From contig NZ_HE610996.1 in the NCBI RefSeq assembly GCF_000285555.1, positions 17,566 to 73,505 of the forward strand: DNA of 55,940 nucleotides, written 5' to 3'. Made by a program: the position numbers and the translations under genes. Positions 1 to 8,535 of this stretch are shown piece by piece. Below the pieces are notes generated by a model, which saw nothing but the letters and a program-made list of their open reading frames with translations, ran no database searches and was not told the origin of the DNA. Each line of letters begins with the position of its first letter. The stretch's first letter is position 1. This stretch comes from Kurthia massiliensis. Its GTDB lineage: Bacteria; Bacillota; Bacilli; Bacillales_A; Planococcaceae.

Positions 1-70
1 ATATTATGTGTTGCTCTCGCTTACGGATATTATATTATCATGGCATATTAATTTACGTCAATACTTTTTC

Positions 71-105
71 AAAAAAAATCATGAAATTTTAAATTTCATG
101 ATTTC
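71..105 (-). terminator. Rho-independent terminator of the M20 peptidase gene
   Basis: An inverted repeat with 14-bp arms (AAATCATGAAATTT and its complement) around one central base overlaps the stop codon. On the minus strand it runs straight into a tract of eight Ts. It ends the yfcC-like/M20 transcript. Bases 1-70 beyond it hold no gene that I can see. Confidence 0.75.
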
Positions 106-1261
106 CGTCTACTGGACATAATTCCGCTGCAAGCTGTACAAAATATTGTGTGCCATTTATGAGTGCTTTTTCATCTAAACGAAATTTTGAATGATGTAAT
201 GGATATGGATCGCCGAGTGCTTTATTATAAACCCCTAACAATTGCATTGCGCCTGGTACGACTTCTGTATATGCAGAAAAGTCTTCAGCGATAAACAAAG
301 GTTCTTGAATAGGCACCGTCTGTTCCACACCGACAACCGCTTCAGCTGCTTGTTTCGCAAAATGTGTCGCTTCTTCATCGTTGATGACAGCCGCACACCC
401 TAAATCCCACGTAATAATCGCAGTTGCCCCGTGCATTAAACAAATGTTGTGCACGATTTTTTCAAGCTGTTCACGTGACGCTACACGTACACGTTCGTCG
501 TGTGAACGAATCGTACCACCAATTTTCGCAACATCATCAATAATATTCGGTGCTTGTCCGCAATGAAACATCGTCACCGATAAAACAGGTGTATCAAATG
601 TTGGCATTTTGCGTGATACAATCGTTTGTAAAGCTGTCACGATTTCTGTACCGATAATAAGCGGGTCAATCGCTTTATACGGTTCTGATGCGTGTCCACC
701 TTTCCCTTGCACAGTAATTGCAAAGTCATCGCCCGCTGCATTCATTTTCCCTGAACGAATCGCAATTTGGCCTGTCTCATATTCCGGGTGAACGTGTAGC
801 GCAAAAATGTAATCAACGTTATTCATAATGCCTTGCGCAACTAAATCAACGGCTCCACCTGGTGCGACTTCTTCACCGTGTTGAAACACAAAACGGAGTT
901 CCCCCGCAAATGCTTGCCCGCGTTCACTTAACACTTTTGCTGCGCCGAGCAACATCGCTGTATGCGCATCATGCCCACAAGAATGCATGACCCCATCATG
1001 TTTTGACTGAAACGGTAAATCGGTATCTTCTTGTATCGGCAACGCATCCATATCTGCACGAAAGGCAACTGTTTTCCCTGGTCTTTTTCCTTTTAATACC
1101 GCCAGTACACTCGTCGGCGTTAAACGCGTAATGTGAAAATGAGCCATTTGTTTTAATTGTTGTTCTACGTATTGTGCCGTCTTCACTTCTTCATATGAAA
1201 GCTCTGGATACATATGCAAATGACGACGCCACGTAATAATCTGTTTTTGTAAATCTTCCAC
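89..1261 (-). CDS. M20 family amidohydrolase / N-acyl-amino-acid deacylase
   Basis: A cytoplasmic zinc-dependent peptidase of the M20/amidohydrolase group, 390 aa, that should remove the acyl group from an N-acyl amino acid or a related amide. Family marks are RRHLHMYPELSYEE at the N-terminus, FRADMDALPI, the metal-binding MHSCGHDAHTAMLLG, QHGEEVAPGGA and the late EDFSAY segment; the usual length is about 390 aa. I start it at a GTG because AGGAG lies 8 nt upstream; the longer ATG reading would run back over the upstream gene. It follows the YfcC-like carrier with an 11-nt gap, so the two form an operon: the carrier probably brings in the substrate or exports the product. The exact substrate cannot be read from the sequence. 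Confidence 0.9.
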   Translation of the reverse strand: MEDLQKQIITWRRHLHMYPELSYEEVKTAQYVEQQLKQMAHFHITRLTPTSVLAVLKGKRPGKTVAFRADMDALPIQEDTDLPFQSKHDGVMHSCGHDAHTAMLLGAAKVLSERGQAFAGELRFVFQHGEEVAPGGAVDLVAQGIMNNVDYIFALHVHPEYETGQIAIRSGKMNAAGDDFAITVQGKGGHASEPYKAIDPLIIGTEIVTALQTIVSRKMPTFDTPVLSVTMFHCGQAPNIIDDVAKIGGTIRSHDERVRVASREQLEKIVHNICLMHGATAIITWDLGCAAVINDEEATHFAKQAAEAVVGVEQTVPIQEPLFIAEDFSAYTEVVPGAMQLLGVYNKALGDPYPLHHSKFRLDEKALINGTQYFVQLAAELCPVDGNHEI

Positions 1262-1272
1262 GAATACCACTC

Positions 1273-2664
1273 CTAAAACGGTCCATAGTTTGTAAATTGT
1301 GCAATCAATAATAAAATAATAGAAGCTATTGTCATAATTAGACAGTATGGCCAAATCCATTTTAACCATTTCGTATACGGAATGCCTGCAATCGCTAAGC
1401 CCGCCATCAACACCCCACTCGTCGGGAAAATCATATTTGAAATCCCATCACCTAATTGGAAAGCTAATACGGCTGTCTGACGCGTCACACCAATCATATC
1501 AGCAAGTGGTGCCATAATTGGCATCGTGAGTGCAGCTTGCCCGCTTCCAGAAGGTACGAGGAAGTTCATTACCATTTGAATGAATAACATTCCAACTGCA
1601 TTTAGCCACGATGGTAAATTGCCAATGAGTCCAACGATAAAATGTAAAATTGGATCAATGATTTGTGCATTTTCAGAAATGACTAAAATTGCTTGTGCAA
1701 AACCGATAATGAGCGCACCACTCACCATATCTTTTGCACCATCAACAAAACTATCACCCATTTCGCCTAGTTTCACAGAACAAATAAAGCACATAATAAT
1801 CGCTGTCACTAAAAATAGCCCGCCAATGACGCTAATATACCATTGATATTTCATAACACCATAAATCAATAATCCAAAGTTTGCTAATAATACGAGTAAC
1901 GCGATTAAATGACGGGTGTCCATTTTGTAGTTCAGATCGACTTCAAATTGATCTTCTCGATTAAATTTACCAAACACACCTTTTGAAGGATCTTTTTTTA
2001 CTTTTCGAGCATGAATGACGATGTAGCTAACGGTAATGATATAAAAGACGATAAATGCGACAATGCGCAACCACATACCCGAATACATCGGTAATTCGGC
2101 AATCGTCTGCGCAATCGCTGTATTAAACGGATTCGTAATACCCGAAGCAAATCCTGTCGCCATGACGCCGAGCATCACCGTAGCAAAACCCGTTAATGCA
2201 TCCATTCGGAGCGTAATCATCAATGGCACGACGATTGCAATATAGACGAGTGAATCTTCAGCAGCGCCAATAAGCGACCCTAACATGGCAAATACAAACA
2301 CGAGCAACGGTAATAAAATCATTTCTCGCTTCCCGAATTTTGCAGCCATTTTTTGAATAAATGCATCAATCGCGCCTGTTTTTTTCATCATGCCAAGCGC
2401 ACCACCGAATAAAAATACGAATAAAATGATTTCAGCACCTTTAACGAGTCCTAAATGAAAACTTGAAATGACGCCTATTGCATCAATTGGATTCGATGCG
2501 ACTGTTTCATAACTTTCTGGATTCACTAATGTGCGTCCATCTTTTTCGACACGTTCATATTGTCCTGATGGTAACACATACGTTAAAATCGACATCGCAA
2601 AAATAATAGCTACCATTAAAACGAATGGATGTAAACTTTTTTTCTCTTTTTTTGTTTCCCCCAT
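1273..2664 (-). CDS. YfcC/DcuC-family carrier (C4-dicarboxylate or basic amino acid antiporter-like)
   Basis: An integral membrane protein of 463 aa with about twelve hydrophobic segments, matching the YfcC family in the DcuC/ArcD-like ion transporter group. Recognisable parts are the N-terminal HPFVLMVAIIFAMSILTYVLPSG stretch (first membrane span, followed by GQYERV), FVFLFGGALGMMKKTGAIDA, the re-entrant GAAEDSLVYIAI segment and the late FLVPSGSGQAALTMPIMAP segment. The start is the ATG 5 nt after AAAGGGTG; the longer open frame runs into the ferritin terminator. It forms an operon with the M20 amidohydrolase, a common pairing, which suggests transport of an amino acid, acyl amino acid or dicarboxylate. 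The substrate is not defined by sequence. Confidence 0.85.
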   Translation of the reverse strand: MGETKKEKKSLHPFVLMVAIIFAMSILTYVLPSGQYERVEKDGRTLVNPESYETVASNPIDAIGVISSFHLGLVKGAEIILFVFLFGGALGMMKKTGAIDAFIQKMAAKFGKREMILLPLLVFVFAMLGSLIGAAEDSLVYIAIVVPLMITLRMDALTGFATVMLGVMATGFASGITNPFNTAIAQTIAELPMYSGMWLRIVAFIVFYIITVSYIVIHARKVKKDPSKGVFGKFNREDQFEVDLNYKMDTRHLIALLVLLANFGLLIYGVMKYQWYISVIGGLFLVTAIIMCFICSVKLGEMGDSFVDGAKDMVSGALIIGFAQAILVISENAQIIDPILHFIVGLIGNLPSWLNAVGMLFIQMVMNFLVPSGSGQAALTMPIMAPLADMIGVTRQTAVLAFQLGDGISNMIFPTSGVLMAGLAIAGIPYTKWLKWIWPYCLIMTIASIILLLIAQFTNYGPF

Positions 2665-2716
2665 TGAATCACCCTTTCTTTTTATCTTTTTTACCCTATT
2701 TTGGAAAATTACACAC

Positions 2717-2748
2717 AAAAAAAAGGACGAGGTTTCCCCCGTCCTTTT
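2717..2748 (-). terminator. Terminator after ferritin
   Basis: AAAAGGACGAGG pairs with CCCCGTCCTTTT around a four-base loop. On the minus strand it ends in a run of eight Ts, 10 nt after the ferritin stop. It separates ferritin from the yfcC-like gene, so the latter needs its own promoter or read-through. Confidence 0.85.
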
Positions 2749-2757
2749 CGATGCCAT

Positions 2758-3264
2758 TTATGCAGTTGGTTCTGTGAATGAGCGTTGTGCTAGTTCATCA
2801 TCTAACATAATGACCGCATTTGAATCTTTGCGAATACGTTCTAATTTTGCAATTAACGTATCGAATGTTGCTTCTTCTTCGACTTGCTCGTCGATGAACC
2901 ATTTTAAGAAGGCCATCGTCGCATGCTCACGCTCATCTAATGCGATATCTGATAATTCATAAATACGGCGTGTTACTTCTTTTTCGTGTTTTAACGCTGT
3001 TTTAAATGTATCTAATAAAGATGTAAAGTCATTTTTCACTTCTGGGAAAGCGTGAATTGTGACACGATAACCCATGTCACTTAAGAAATTATAAAATTTC
3101 ATCGCGTGGAAGCGTTCTTCTTCCGCTTGTACTAAGTAAAAGTTTGCGAAACCATCATAGTTTTCATCTGTGCAATAAGCAGCCATTGCTAAGTATGCAT
3201 GTGCTGAATAAAATTCAAAATTTAATTGGTCATTTAATGCTTTGTGTAGTTTTTCTGATAACAT
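2758..3264 (-). CDS. ftnA: Non-haem ferritin, iron storage
   Basis: A 168-aa bacterial ferritin subunit that assembles into a 24-mer shell and oxidises Fe2+ for storage in the cytoplasm. The ferroxidase residues are visible: the LNFEFYSAHAYLAMA helix (Glu and Tyr), the AEEERFHAMKFYNFL helix (Glu...Glu-x-x-His) and DEREHATMAFLKWFIDEQVEEE in the third and fourth helices. The length and four-helix pattern fit FtnA rather than Dps or bacterioferritin. The ATG 6 nt after GAGGAGGC is chosen over the in-frame TTG just before it. A TATAAT hexamer lies about 45 nt upstream; no clean PerR or Fur box is visible. It is monocistronic, closed by its own terminator. Together with Dps at 30.8 kb it covers iron storage. 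Confidence 0.95.
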   Translation of the reverse strand: MLSEKLHKALNDQLNFEFYSAHAYLAMAAYCTDENYDGFANFYLVQAEEERFHAMKFYNFLSDMGYRVTIHAFPEVKNDFTSLLDTFKTALKHEKEVTRRIYELSDIALDEREHATMAFLKWFIDEQVEEEATFDTLIAKLERIRKDSNAVIMLDDELAQRSFTEPTA

Positions 3265-3407
3265 CAAAATGCCTCCTCTTCTATATCTCTACGGTTATTA
3301 TACCCTAAATTACATAATTCATACATCAAATAAAATAGACAGATTTTTCACGTTCTCTATTCTGCTATACTAAAAAGAACGATTATAATTAGAGGAGTTA
3401 TCATTTT

Positions 3408-4184
3408 ATGATTACATTAGCGATCCATACGGCAAATCAATGGCGTGATAGCGTTTGTCATATTAGTTTAACAAAGGTGAAAGATGATACAATCATCGAT
3501 ACGCTTGATACGTATATTCACGCTACAGAGTTTGACCCTTTCTTTACGAGCCTACATGGGATCACAGCGCAAGATGTTCAACATGCCCCAACATTTGCGA
3601 AATTTGCGCCGATTTTAACGCAGTGGCTTACAAATGAAGATGTCGTTGCCTTTTATGCCCCTTACGAATCTCAAGTGTTGCACGATGTTTACGAAGCGCA
3701 CGATTTACTGGCGCCTACTTGTCAAATGTATAGTGTACAACCAATTGCTAAAACGACGTATCCATCTGTCACACCAACACTTCCCCAATTTGCACTGCAT
3801 ATCACGAAACAATTAGCGCCGACAGAAAGTGAAATGCTTGCTCATATATTATGTGAAACGAAATGGCAACTGAGCGACTTTGTAGAACAGACGCCTGACG
3901 TAGCACATACAATAACGTCCCTTATTGGTGAAACAGTCGTGTTTACAGGTGGTCTAGCGGGTATGACACGTTCTACTGCTGCACGACTTATTCGTCAACA
4001 AGGTGCAATGTTTAGCAACACAATAACGAAACATACGACAGTACTTGTCGTTAGTGAAACGAGTATGTCTCGCTACGAGCAAACTGGTCATGAAAGCACG
4101 AAGTTACGCCGTGCGAAGCAATTGCAAGCGCAAGGACAAAACATTCGCATTATGAGTGAAGCTGAGTTCAAACAGTTGCTCTAA
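3408..4184 (+). CDS. DnaQ-like exonuclease fold plus BRCT domain, catalytic residues degenerate
   Basis: A 258-aa cytoplasmic protein. Residues 1-105 resemble the RNase T/DnaQ exonuclease fold of proteins that usually begin with a DFETAN (Exo I) motif and carry an SVC-IGL segment and LHGIT-EDV motif. Here SVCHISL and LHGITAQDV are present, but DFETAN is reduced to HTAN, the Exo II Asp region reads AFYAPYES, and no H-x(4)-D Exo III motif is visible. Residues about 172-258 form a BRCT domain (ETVVFTGGLAGMTR...VLVVSE). Active relatives with this layout degrade single-stranded DNA ends. This copy probably lost nuclease activity and may act only as a binding or scaffold protein; that is inference. 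The start follows AGAGGAG by 10 nt. It stands alone on the plus strand. Confidence 0.8.
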   Translation: MITLAIHTANQWRDSVCHISLTKVKDDTIIDTLDTYIHATEFDPFFTSLHGITAQDVQHAPTFAKFAPILTQWLTNEDVVAFYAPYESQVLHDVYEAHDLLAPTCQMYSVQPIAKTTYPSVTPTLPQFALHITKQLAPTESEMLAHILCETKWQLSDFVEQTPDVAHTITSLIGETVVFTGGLAGMTRSTAARLIRQQGAMFSNTITKHTTVLVVSETSMSRYEQTGHESTKLRRAKQLQAQGQNIRIMSEAEFKQLL

Positions 4185-4186
4185 AC

Positions 4187-4206
4187 AAAAAGAAGCTTCT
4201 TTTTTT
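4187..4206. terminator. Candidate terminator between convergent genes
   Basis: AAAAAGAAGCTTCTTTTTTT is a perfect palindrome followed by extra Ts, between the convergent exonuclease-like and TetR genes. The tight loop makes it a weak candidate; it could serve both strands. Confidence 0.4.
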
Positions 4207-4211
4207 ATGTA

Positions 4212-4790
4212 TTACATTGTATGACTTGTCATCATTTTCACGTAATAAATGGCGATACGATTTGGATCTTCATCTGCGCTATCTAGCCATTCAACGATAC
4301 AAGAAACGAGTGTCGCTGCAGCTGATGCAGATAAATAATGTGCGGGGATATCTTCACTTAACATCATATAAGGGTGCGGACAACGCCCTTCTTTAAACCA
4401 GCTTTTAATAAGTGCTGTTAATGCATTCGTGAATGATAAACCTTTTCCTTTCGCCAATAATATTTGGAATAATTGACGGTGTTCACTAATGTACGCGAAA
4501 AGATTAATTGTATATTGTAAAAGTTCATGACGTTTTTGATATTCGAGAGAAAATTCAATTTTTGTTTGAAGAACACGTTTTTCTAAATTTATTAATGCCT
4601 CTGTTTGGATTAATTGAAGCAATTCATCTTTATCTTTAAAATGCAAATAAAATGTACCACGATTAATACCTGCTTTTTTCGCAATTTCGGCAACGGACAC
4701 TTTTGCAAAATCTTTATCCATTAATAGTGCTAGTAACGCATATTGGATGTTAACTTTCGTCGATGTATTTACTGTATCATACGAGTTCAT
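4212..4790 (-). CDS. TetR/AcrR family transcriptional regulator
   Basis: A 192-aa repressor-type protein. Residues about 12-58 form the TetR helix-turn-helix, with the family signature VSVAEIAKKAGINRGTFYLHF followed by KDKDELL. The C-terminal part is the ligand and dimer domain of the type often found in FruR/DhaS-like TetR proteins and is too variable to predict a ligand. The ATG lies 5 nt after AAGGAGGG. No efflux pump or enzyme is adjacent, so its target is probably its own promoter or a distant gene. Inverted repeats upstream (4935-4990) are possible operators. Confidence 0.9.
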   Translation of the reverse strand: MNSYDTVNTSTKVNIQYALLALLMDKDFAKVSVAEIAKKAGINRGTFYLHFKDKDELLQLIQTEALINLEKRVLQTKIEFSLEYQKRHELLQYTINLFAYISEHRQLFQILLAKGKGLSFTNALTALIKSWFKEGRCPHPYMMLSEDIPAHYLSASAAATLVSCIVEWLDSADEDPNRIAIYYVKMMTSHTM

Positions 4791-4934
4791 ACCATCCCTC
4801 CTTTTTAAGCGTAAATCATAAAAACATAAACATTACTATTAATATCGGTTGTTCTTATCTTTTTTTTACTACAAACAGCCTAAAACAACTACTTTCTTTA
4901 AAAAAATAACATGTTTGGACACTCTACTTTAGAC

Positions 4935-4990
4935 AGATGTCATCTATGACTAACTTATTACGTAGGACTAAACGATTTGTACTAGTCATA
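4935..4990. promoter_or_regulatory. Inverted repeats upstream of the TetR gene
   Basis: The 4791-5090 gap has no gene. It holds a perfect AGATG-T-CATCT palindrome (4935-4945) and an 8-bp inverted repeat TATGACTA/TAGTCATA (4945-4952 and 4983-4990) with a TATAAT hexamer just beyond (4998-5003, plus strand). These could be operator sites for the adjacent TetR regulator, but nothing else supports this. Confidence 0.3.
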
Positions 4991-5090
4991 AAACAGTTAT
5001 AATATGCAAAAATATACTAAATTGCATGCTAGAAATAACAAAAATTCCATCAACATGCTATTTAAGTACAGTATTTGTCATTTTAACAGA

Positions 5091-5230
5091 AAAAAGAGAC
5101 TGGGACATAAGTGTAAAAACACGATCTCAAATGAGCATAAGAAAAACCGGAATCGCGCTGTGGCGCGGTTCCGGTTTTTTTTTGCGAACGATAAAAAAAG
5201 AAAATGAAATGTTTTGTCCCAGCCTCTTTT
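5091..5230. repeat. Folded intergenic repeat, copy 1 (outer GAGRCTGGGACA arms, inner CCGGAAYCGCGC hairpin)
   Basis: A roughly 140-bp element with outer arms GAGACTGGGACA (5096-5107) and TGTCCCAGCCTC (5215-5226). At its centre is a 17-bp GC-rich hairpin (5142-5158 with 5163-5179, loop TGTG) followed by eight Ts. Small GTGT-AAAA-ACAC and CTCA-AA-TGAG hairpins lie in the left flank. A nearly identical copy lies inverted at 12494-12636. It sits directly after the marR stop codon on the minus strand, so it probably works as that gene's terminator. Similar GAGGCTGGGACA repeats are known from intergenic regions of other Bacillota. Confidence 0.85.
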
Positions 5231-5234
5231 GCGT

Positions 5235-5678
5235 TTATGATTTAATCGCTGTTAATTCTTTTGCATGAAATCCTACTGCTTTACTCATTTCGATAAATTG
5301 TTGCTGTTGTGTTGTATCTAAAACTTCAAAAATTTGTGCGACCTTTTTTTCATGTTGTGGGAATATTTCTTTCATAAATGTAATCCCAGATGCAGTAATT
5401 GTCGCGAACGTTACACGTCGATCACTCGGACAAGCGACGCGTTCTACAAATCCTTTTTTCTCTAGTTTATCTACAACGTACGTAATACTGCCACTCGTAA
5501 TCAGAATTTTTTCACCGATTTTTTGAATCGGTTGTTCTCCCTTATGATAAAGCAATTCTAGTACTGCAAATTCTGTCATATTAAGGCCATACTTTTGCAT
5601 ATCTTTGCGGAGTACTTCTTCGATAGACTGAGACGCACGTAGTAAGACTGTCAATGACTTTAAAGTCTGTTGTGACAT
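5235..5678 (-). CDS. MarR family transcriptional regulator
   Basis: A 147-aa winged-helix dimeric regulator. The core is visible as LNMTEFAVLELLYHKGEQPIQ, then the recognition helix ILITSGSITYVVDKLEKKG and the wing FVERVACPSDRRVTFATIT (DRR is the family hallmark). It resembles the MhqR/YkvE-like branch that senses quinones or related electrophiles, but the ligand is not certain. The start follows AGGGGGA. It has a strong own promoter with an AT-rich inverted repeat at the transcription start, consistent with autoregulation, and is followed by the folded repeat as terminator. Confidence 0.9.
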   Translation of the reverse strand: MSQQTLKSLTVLLRASQSIEEVLRKDMQKYGLNMTEFAVLELLYHKGEQPIQKIGEKILITSGSITYVVDKLEKKGFVERVACPSDRRVTFATITASGITFMKEIFPQHEKKVAQIFEVLDTTQQQQFIEMSKAVGFHAKELTAIKS

Positions 5679-5709
5679 AATAAGTCCCCCTATATCTTCA
5701 AAGAAAACA

Positions 5710-5753
5710 TCTTAATTTAAAGACATTATAACAAAATATTTAATGATGGTCAA
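5710..5753 (-). promoter_or_regulatory. marR promoter with candidate operator
   Basis: On the minus strand, TTGACC (5748-5753) and TATAAT (5725-5730) are separated by exactly 17 nt. Just downstream, at the expected start of transcription, is an imperfect inverted repeat with TCTT...AAGA arms (5710-5723), a plausible self-binding site for the MarR protein. Confidence 0.7.
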
Positions 5754-5760
5754 CGAACAG

Positions 5761-5797
5761 AAAAAAACCAGTTATAAAGTACAACACCCTATAACTG
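5761..5797 (-). terminator. Terminator of the cysH-sat-cysC transcript
   Basis: CAGTTATA pairs with TATAACTG around a 13-nt loop and is followed on the minus strand by GG and seven Ts. It closes the sulfate activation genes. Confidence 0.8.
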
Positions 5798-5810
5798 ATT
5801 TTGTTGAAAT

Positions 5811-6395
5811 TTATTGAATATTCAATGCTTTTAGTAATTGTTCTACACATTCTTCGATTGTATATTGTTCTGTATCTAATACGATTTCAGGATTTTCTGG
5901 TTCTTCATACGGTGCAGATACGCCAGTGAAATTCGGAATTTCCCCACGTTTTGCTTTTTCGTATAAACCTTTTGGATCGCGTTTTGAACAAGCATCTACT
6001 GAAGCTTTTACGTATACTTCGATGAATTCTCCATCTTCTACTAGTTCACGTACAACTTGGCGGTCTGCACGATAAGGTGAGATAAACGCTGTTAAAACAA
6101 TTTGACCGCTGTCGATGAATAATTTTGCTACTTCACCGATACGACGAATGTTTTCTTTACGGCTCACTTCATCGAAGCCTAAATCGTTATTTAAGCCGTG
6201 GCGAATGTTATCACCATCTAGTACGTATGCTTGTTTATTACGTTCAAATAATGCGCGGCTAAATGCATTTGCTAACGTTGATTTACCAGATGCTGAAAGA
6301 CCTGTGAACCAAACGATTGCACTTTTTTGTCCTGATTTTGCTTCGCGTTCTTGTTTTGTAACTGAGGCTTGGTGCCAAACGATATTTTCGACCAT
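5811..6395 (-). CDS. cysC: Adenylyl-sulfate kinase (APS kinase)
   Basis: A 194-aa cytoplasmic kinase that phosphorylates adenosine 5'-phosphosulfate (APS) to PAPS. The P-loop GLSASGKST is at residues 32-40, followed by [16 protein letters not shown] and FISPYRADR, both APS kinase signatures, and [19 protein letters not shown] near the C-terminus. Length is typical of stand-alone CysC. The start codon overlaps the sat stop by one base (TAATG), with GGAGG inside the sat end, so the two are translationally coupled. Its presence means that the reductase encoded upstream may be supplied with PAPS as well as APS. Confidence 0.96.
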   Translation of the reverse strand: MVENIVWHQASVTKQEREAKSGQKSAIVWFTGLSASGKSTLANAFSRALFERNKQAYVLDGDNIRHGLNNDLGFDEVSRKENIRRIGEVAKLFIDSGQIVLTAFISPYRADRQVVRELVEDGEFIEVYVKASVDACSKRDPKGLYEKAKRGEIPNFTGVSAPYEEPENPEIVLDTEQYTIEECVEQLLKALNIQ

Positions 6396-7537
6396 TATGC
6401 TTTTACCTCCACTTGTTGCATGCCTTTAATTAACACTTCAACAACTTCTTTACGGCTGAATTCTTTTGGTGGTACTTGACCTGAACGTAACATTTCACGC
6501 ACTTTTGTACCTGAAAGAATGATGTGATCTTCTTTACCGTGTGGGCAAGTTTTTGTTGTTGCCATGCCGCTGCAAGCGTTGCAATAGAAGCTATGCTCGA
6601 ATTTAAGCGGTTGGATGCCTAGTTCTTCCGGTGTGAACTCATTGAAGATTTCTTGTGCGTCATACGTACCGTAGTAATCGCCAACACCTGCGTGGTCACG
6701 ACCAACGATGAAGTGTGTACAACCATAGTTTTTACGTACTAATGCGTGGAAGATTGCCTCACGAGGTCCAGCATAGCGCATTGCTGCTGGGAAAATACCT
6801 AAGTGAACACGGTTTGAAGGATAATAGTTTTTCAATAATACTTCATAGCTTTCCATACGAACGTCAGCTGGAATATCATCTGATTTTGTTTTACCAACTA
6901 ATGGGTTTAGGAATAAACCATCGATTGTTTCAAGTGCTGCTTTTTGAATATATTCATGCGCACGGTGAACCGGATTACGTGTTTGGAAACCGACAACAGT
7001 GTTCCAACCTTTTTCTGCGAACGTTGCACGTGTTTCTTGTGGTGTGAATGTATAAGCTTCAAATTCTGGTGTTTGGTGTTTAATTAACACAACTTCACCG
7101 CCGACATATGTATCTGGACGATTTAACATTTGTTTAACGCCTGGGTGTGCTTCATCTGCTGTACGATAAACGTTTACCGCTTCTTTTTGTTTATCTGGTG
7201 TGTAAATTGATGAAATTTTAATCGTACCGTATACTTCACCGTCACGTACTAATGTAGCTTCATCGCCGATTGCTAATGCTTTTAATTCGTCATCTGCTAC
7301 TGGTAAAGCGATTGGAATCGACCATACTGTACCGTCTGCTAAGCGCATGTTTTCAACAACGCTTGTGTAATCTTCTTCATTGAAGAAACCAGTAATTGGG
7401 CTATAACCACCGATACCGATTAATTCTAAATCACTTTGTGCGATTTCATCAATCGTGATTGATTTTGTAATTGCTGTTGTGTCGTAGTTTGGATTGAAGC
7501 GGTTTACTAATGTACCGCCGTGTGCTGAAATTGTCAT
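6395..7537 (-). CDS. sat: Sulfate adenylyltransferase (ATP sulfurylase)
   Basis: A 380-aa homo-oligomeric enzyme that makes APS and pyrophosphate from ATP and sulfate, the first step of sulfate assimilation. The nucleotide-binding [11 protein letters not shown] and [13 protein letters not shown] motifs are intact. The C-terminal region has a CNAC...CPHGKEDH cysteine cluster, usual for the Bacillus-type enzyme. It starts with ATG after GGGGAGAG. It lies between cysH and cysC on the minus strand in one operon with the order cysH-sat-cysC; the cysH-sat gap is only 44 nt. Confidence 0.97.
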   Translation of the reverse strand: MTISAHGGTLVNRFNPNYDTTAITKSITIDEIAQSDLELIGIGGYSPITGFFNEEDYTSVVENMRLADGTVWSIPIALPVADDELKALAIGDEATLVRDGEVYGTIKISSIYTPDKQKEAVNVYRTADEAHPGVKQMLNRPDTYVGGEVVLIKHQTPEFEAYTFTPQETRATFAEKGWNTVVGFQTRNPVHRAHEYIQKAALETIDGLFLNPLVGKTKSDDIPADVRMESYEVLLKNYYPSNRVHLGIFPAAMRYAGPREAIFHALVRKNYGCTHFIVGRDHAGVGDYYGTYDAQEIFNEFTPEELGIQPLKFEHSFYCNACSGMATTKTCPHGKEDHIILSGTKVREMLRSGQVPPKEFSRKEVVEVLIKGMQQVEVKA

Positions 7538-7581
7538 GAATATATTCTCTCCCCGTCATTTATATCTGAATATTACAAAAA

Positions 7582-8286
7582 TTAACCGTGTAGACCACAC
7601 TCTGTTTTGCCTTGCCCTTGCCATCTACCTGAACGTAAATCATCTACTGTCCATGCCGGTTTTGTACATTTTTCGCAACCAATACTTGGATAACCTTGAT
7701 CGTGTAAAATGTTGTATGGTAAATCATGTTTTGATACATAGCGCCATACGTCTTTCCATGACCAATGAATTAATGGACAAACTTTAATCGACTTAAACTT
7801 TTTATCTTCGTTAATAAAATTTGTGTTGGCACGCGCGCCACCTTGCTCACGGCGTAAACCAGAAATCCACGCTGTCGCGTCTGATAGTACTTCTTGTAAG
7901 CCATCTAACTTACGTAATTGGCAACATTTATTCGGATCAACTTCCCATAACTTATCACCATATTGTGCTGCTTGTTCTTCAAGCGTTAATGCCGGTTGCT
8001 TCATTTCAATACGAAGCGCTGGATATTTCGCTTTTACTTTTTCAATTGTTTCGTATGTTTCTTTAAAATGAACATTCGTATCTAAAAATACGATTTTGGC
8101 ATCTGGTTTCACTTTTGAAATTAAATCAATTAAAACGATTCCTTCGATGCCGAAACTACAACCGTAAACAATGTCTTCGCCGTACTCATTATAAGCCCAT
8201 TTTAAAGTATTCAGTGCCCCTTTATATACTTCATCTACTTCAAAATCTGGCAAATCTGTTTGGTTGATTGTGTCAAACGTTAACAT
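7582..8286 (-). CDS. cysH: APS/PAPS reductase, 4Fe-4S type
   Basis: A 234-aa cytoplasmic reductase that converts activated sulfate (APS or PAPS) to sulfite with thioredoxin. The cluster ligands are visible as CC at residues 121-122 and CEKC at 204-207, which marks the iron-sulfur type able to use APS. The catalytic cysteine is C230 in TECGLHG. The PP-loop region YGCSFGIEG is at 41-49. The start follows AGAGGTGA. It is first in the operon, preceded by a strong promoter and a structured leader with a terminator-like hairpin, which points to control by attenuation. The sulfite reductase genes are not in this window. Confidence 0.96.
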   Translation of the reverse strand: MLTFDTINQTDLPDFEVDEVYKGALNTLKWAYNEYGEDIVYGCSFGIEGIVLIDLISKVKPDAKIVFLDTNVHFKETYETIEKVKAKYPALRIEMKQPALTLEEQAAQYGDKLWEVDPNKCCQLRKLDGLQEVLSDATAWISGLRREQGGARANTNFINEDKKFKSIKVCPLIHWSWKDVWRYVSKHDLPYNILHDQGYPSIGCEKCTKPAWTVDDLRSGRWQGQGKTECGLHG

Positions 8287-8309
8287 ATCGTTTCACCTCT
8301 AATTGTATT

Positions 8310-8411
8310 AAAAAAGACACTACAAAGAATAAACGCACAAATGTCGCCTAAATGATTTGTAGTGCCTCCAGTTGTCTGGTCAGCATATCTATTCGGTTCA
8401 TCATGATGAAT
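8310..8411 (-). promoter_or_regulatory. cysH leader RNA with small hairpin and terminator-like hairpin
   Basis: The minus-strand transcript begins with a 14-nt palindrome (8397-8410), then GCTGA-CCAG-ACAA-CTGG-AGGC (8364-8384), where CCAG/CTGG form a four-base-pair hairpin. Next comes an 11-bp stem (GGCACTACAAA with TTTGTAGTGTC, arms 8356-8366 and 8316-8326, one G-U pair) followed by six Ts. The latter has the form of an intrinsic terminator placed before the gene. A matching leader with compensating base changes precedes sbp. No T-box or S-box core is present. Confidence 0.6.
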
Positions 8412-8418
8412 TGCTCAA

Positions 8419-8448
8419 AGTATAAACCATTCTTTTCCGAGTTGTCAA
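8419..8448 (-). promoter_or_regulatory. cysH promoter
   Basis: TTGACA (8443-8448) and TATACT (8419-8424) are spaced by 18 nt. The -35 is followed by ACTCGGAAAAGAA, which closely matches TATCGGAAATAAA at the same place in the sbp promoter, so TCGGAAA may be a shared operator, for example for a cysteine regulator such as CymR. The regulator's identity is inferred from context only. Confidence 0.7.
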
Positions 8449-8481
8449 CTTGTATTTATGAAAAAACTTTCCAATTCATAG

Positions 8482-8510
8482 TTGACTTATCGGAAATAAA
8501 CTTTTAAAGT
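8482..8510 (+). promoter_or_regulatory. sbp (sulfate transporter) promoter
   Basis: TTGACT (8482-8487) and TAAAGT (8505-8510) are spaced by 17 nt. The spacer carries TCGGAAA in the same position as the divergent cysH promoter. Confidence 0.6.
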
Positions 8511-8535
8511 ATATCTAAAGCAATTACATATGGAA

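Noticed and set aside
5004..5207. Similar short open frames at 5004-5207 and 12518-12703
   Set aside because: They share a peptide only because both lie in copies of the folded repeat; no ribosome binding site or codon bias.
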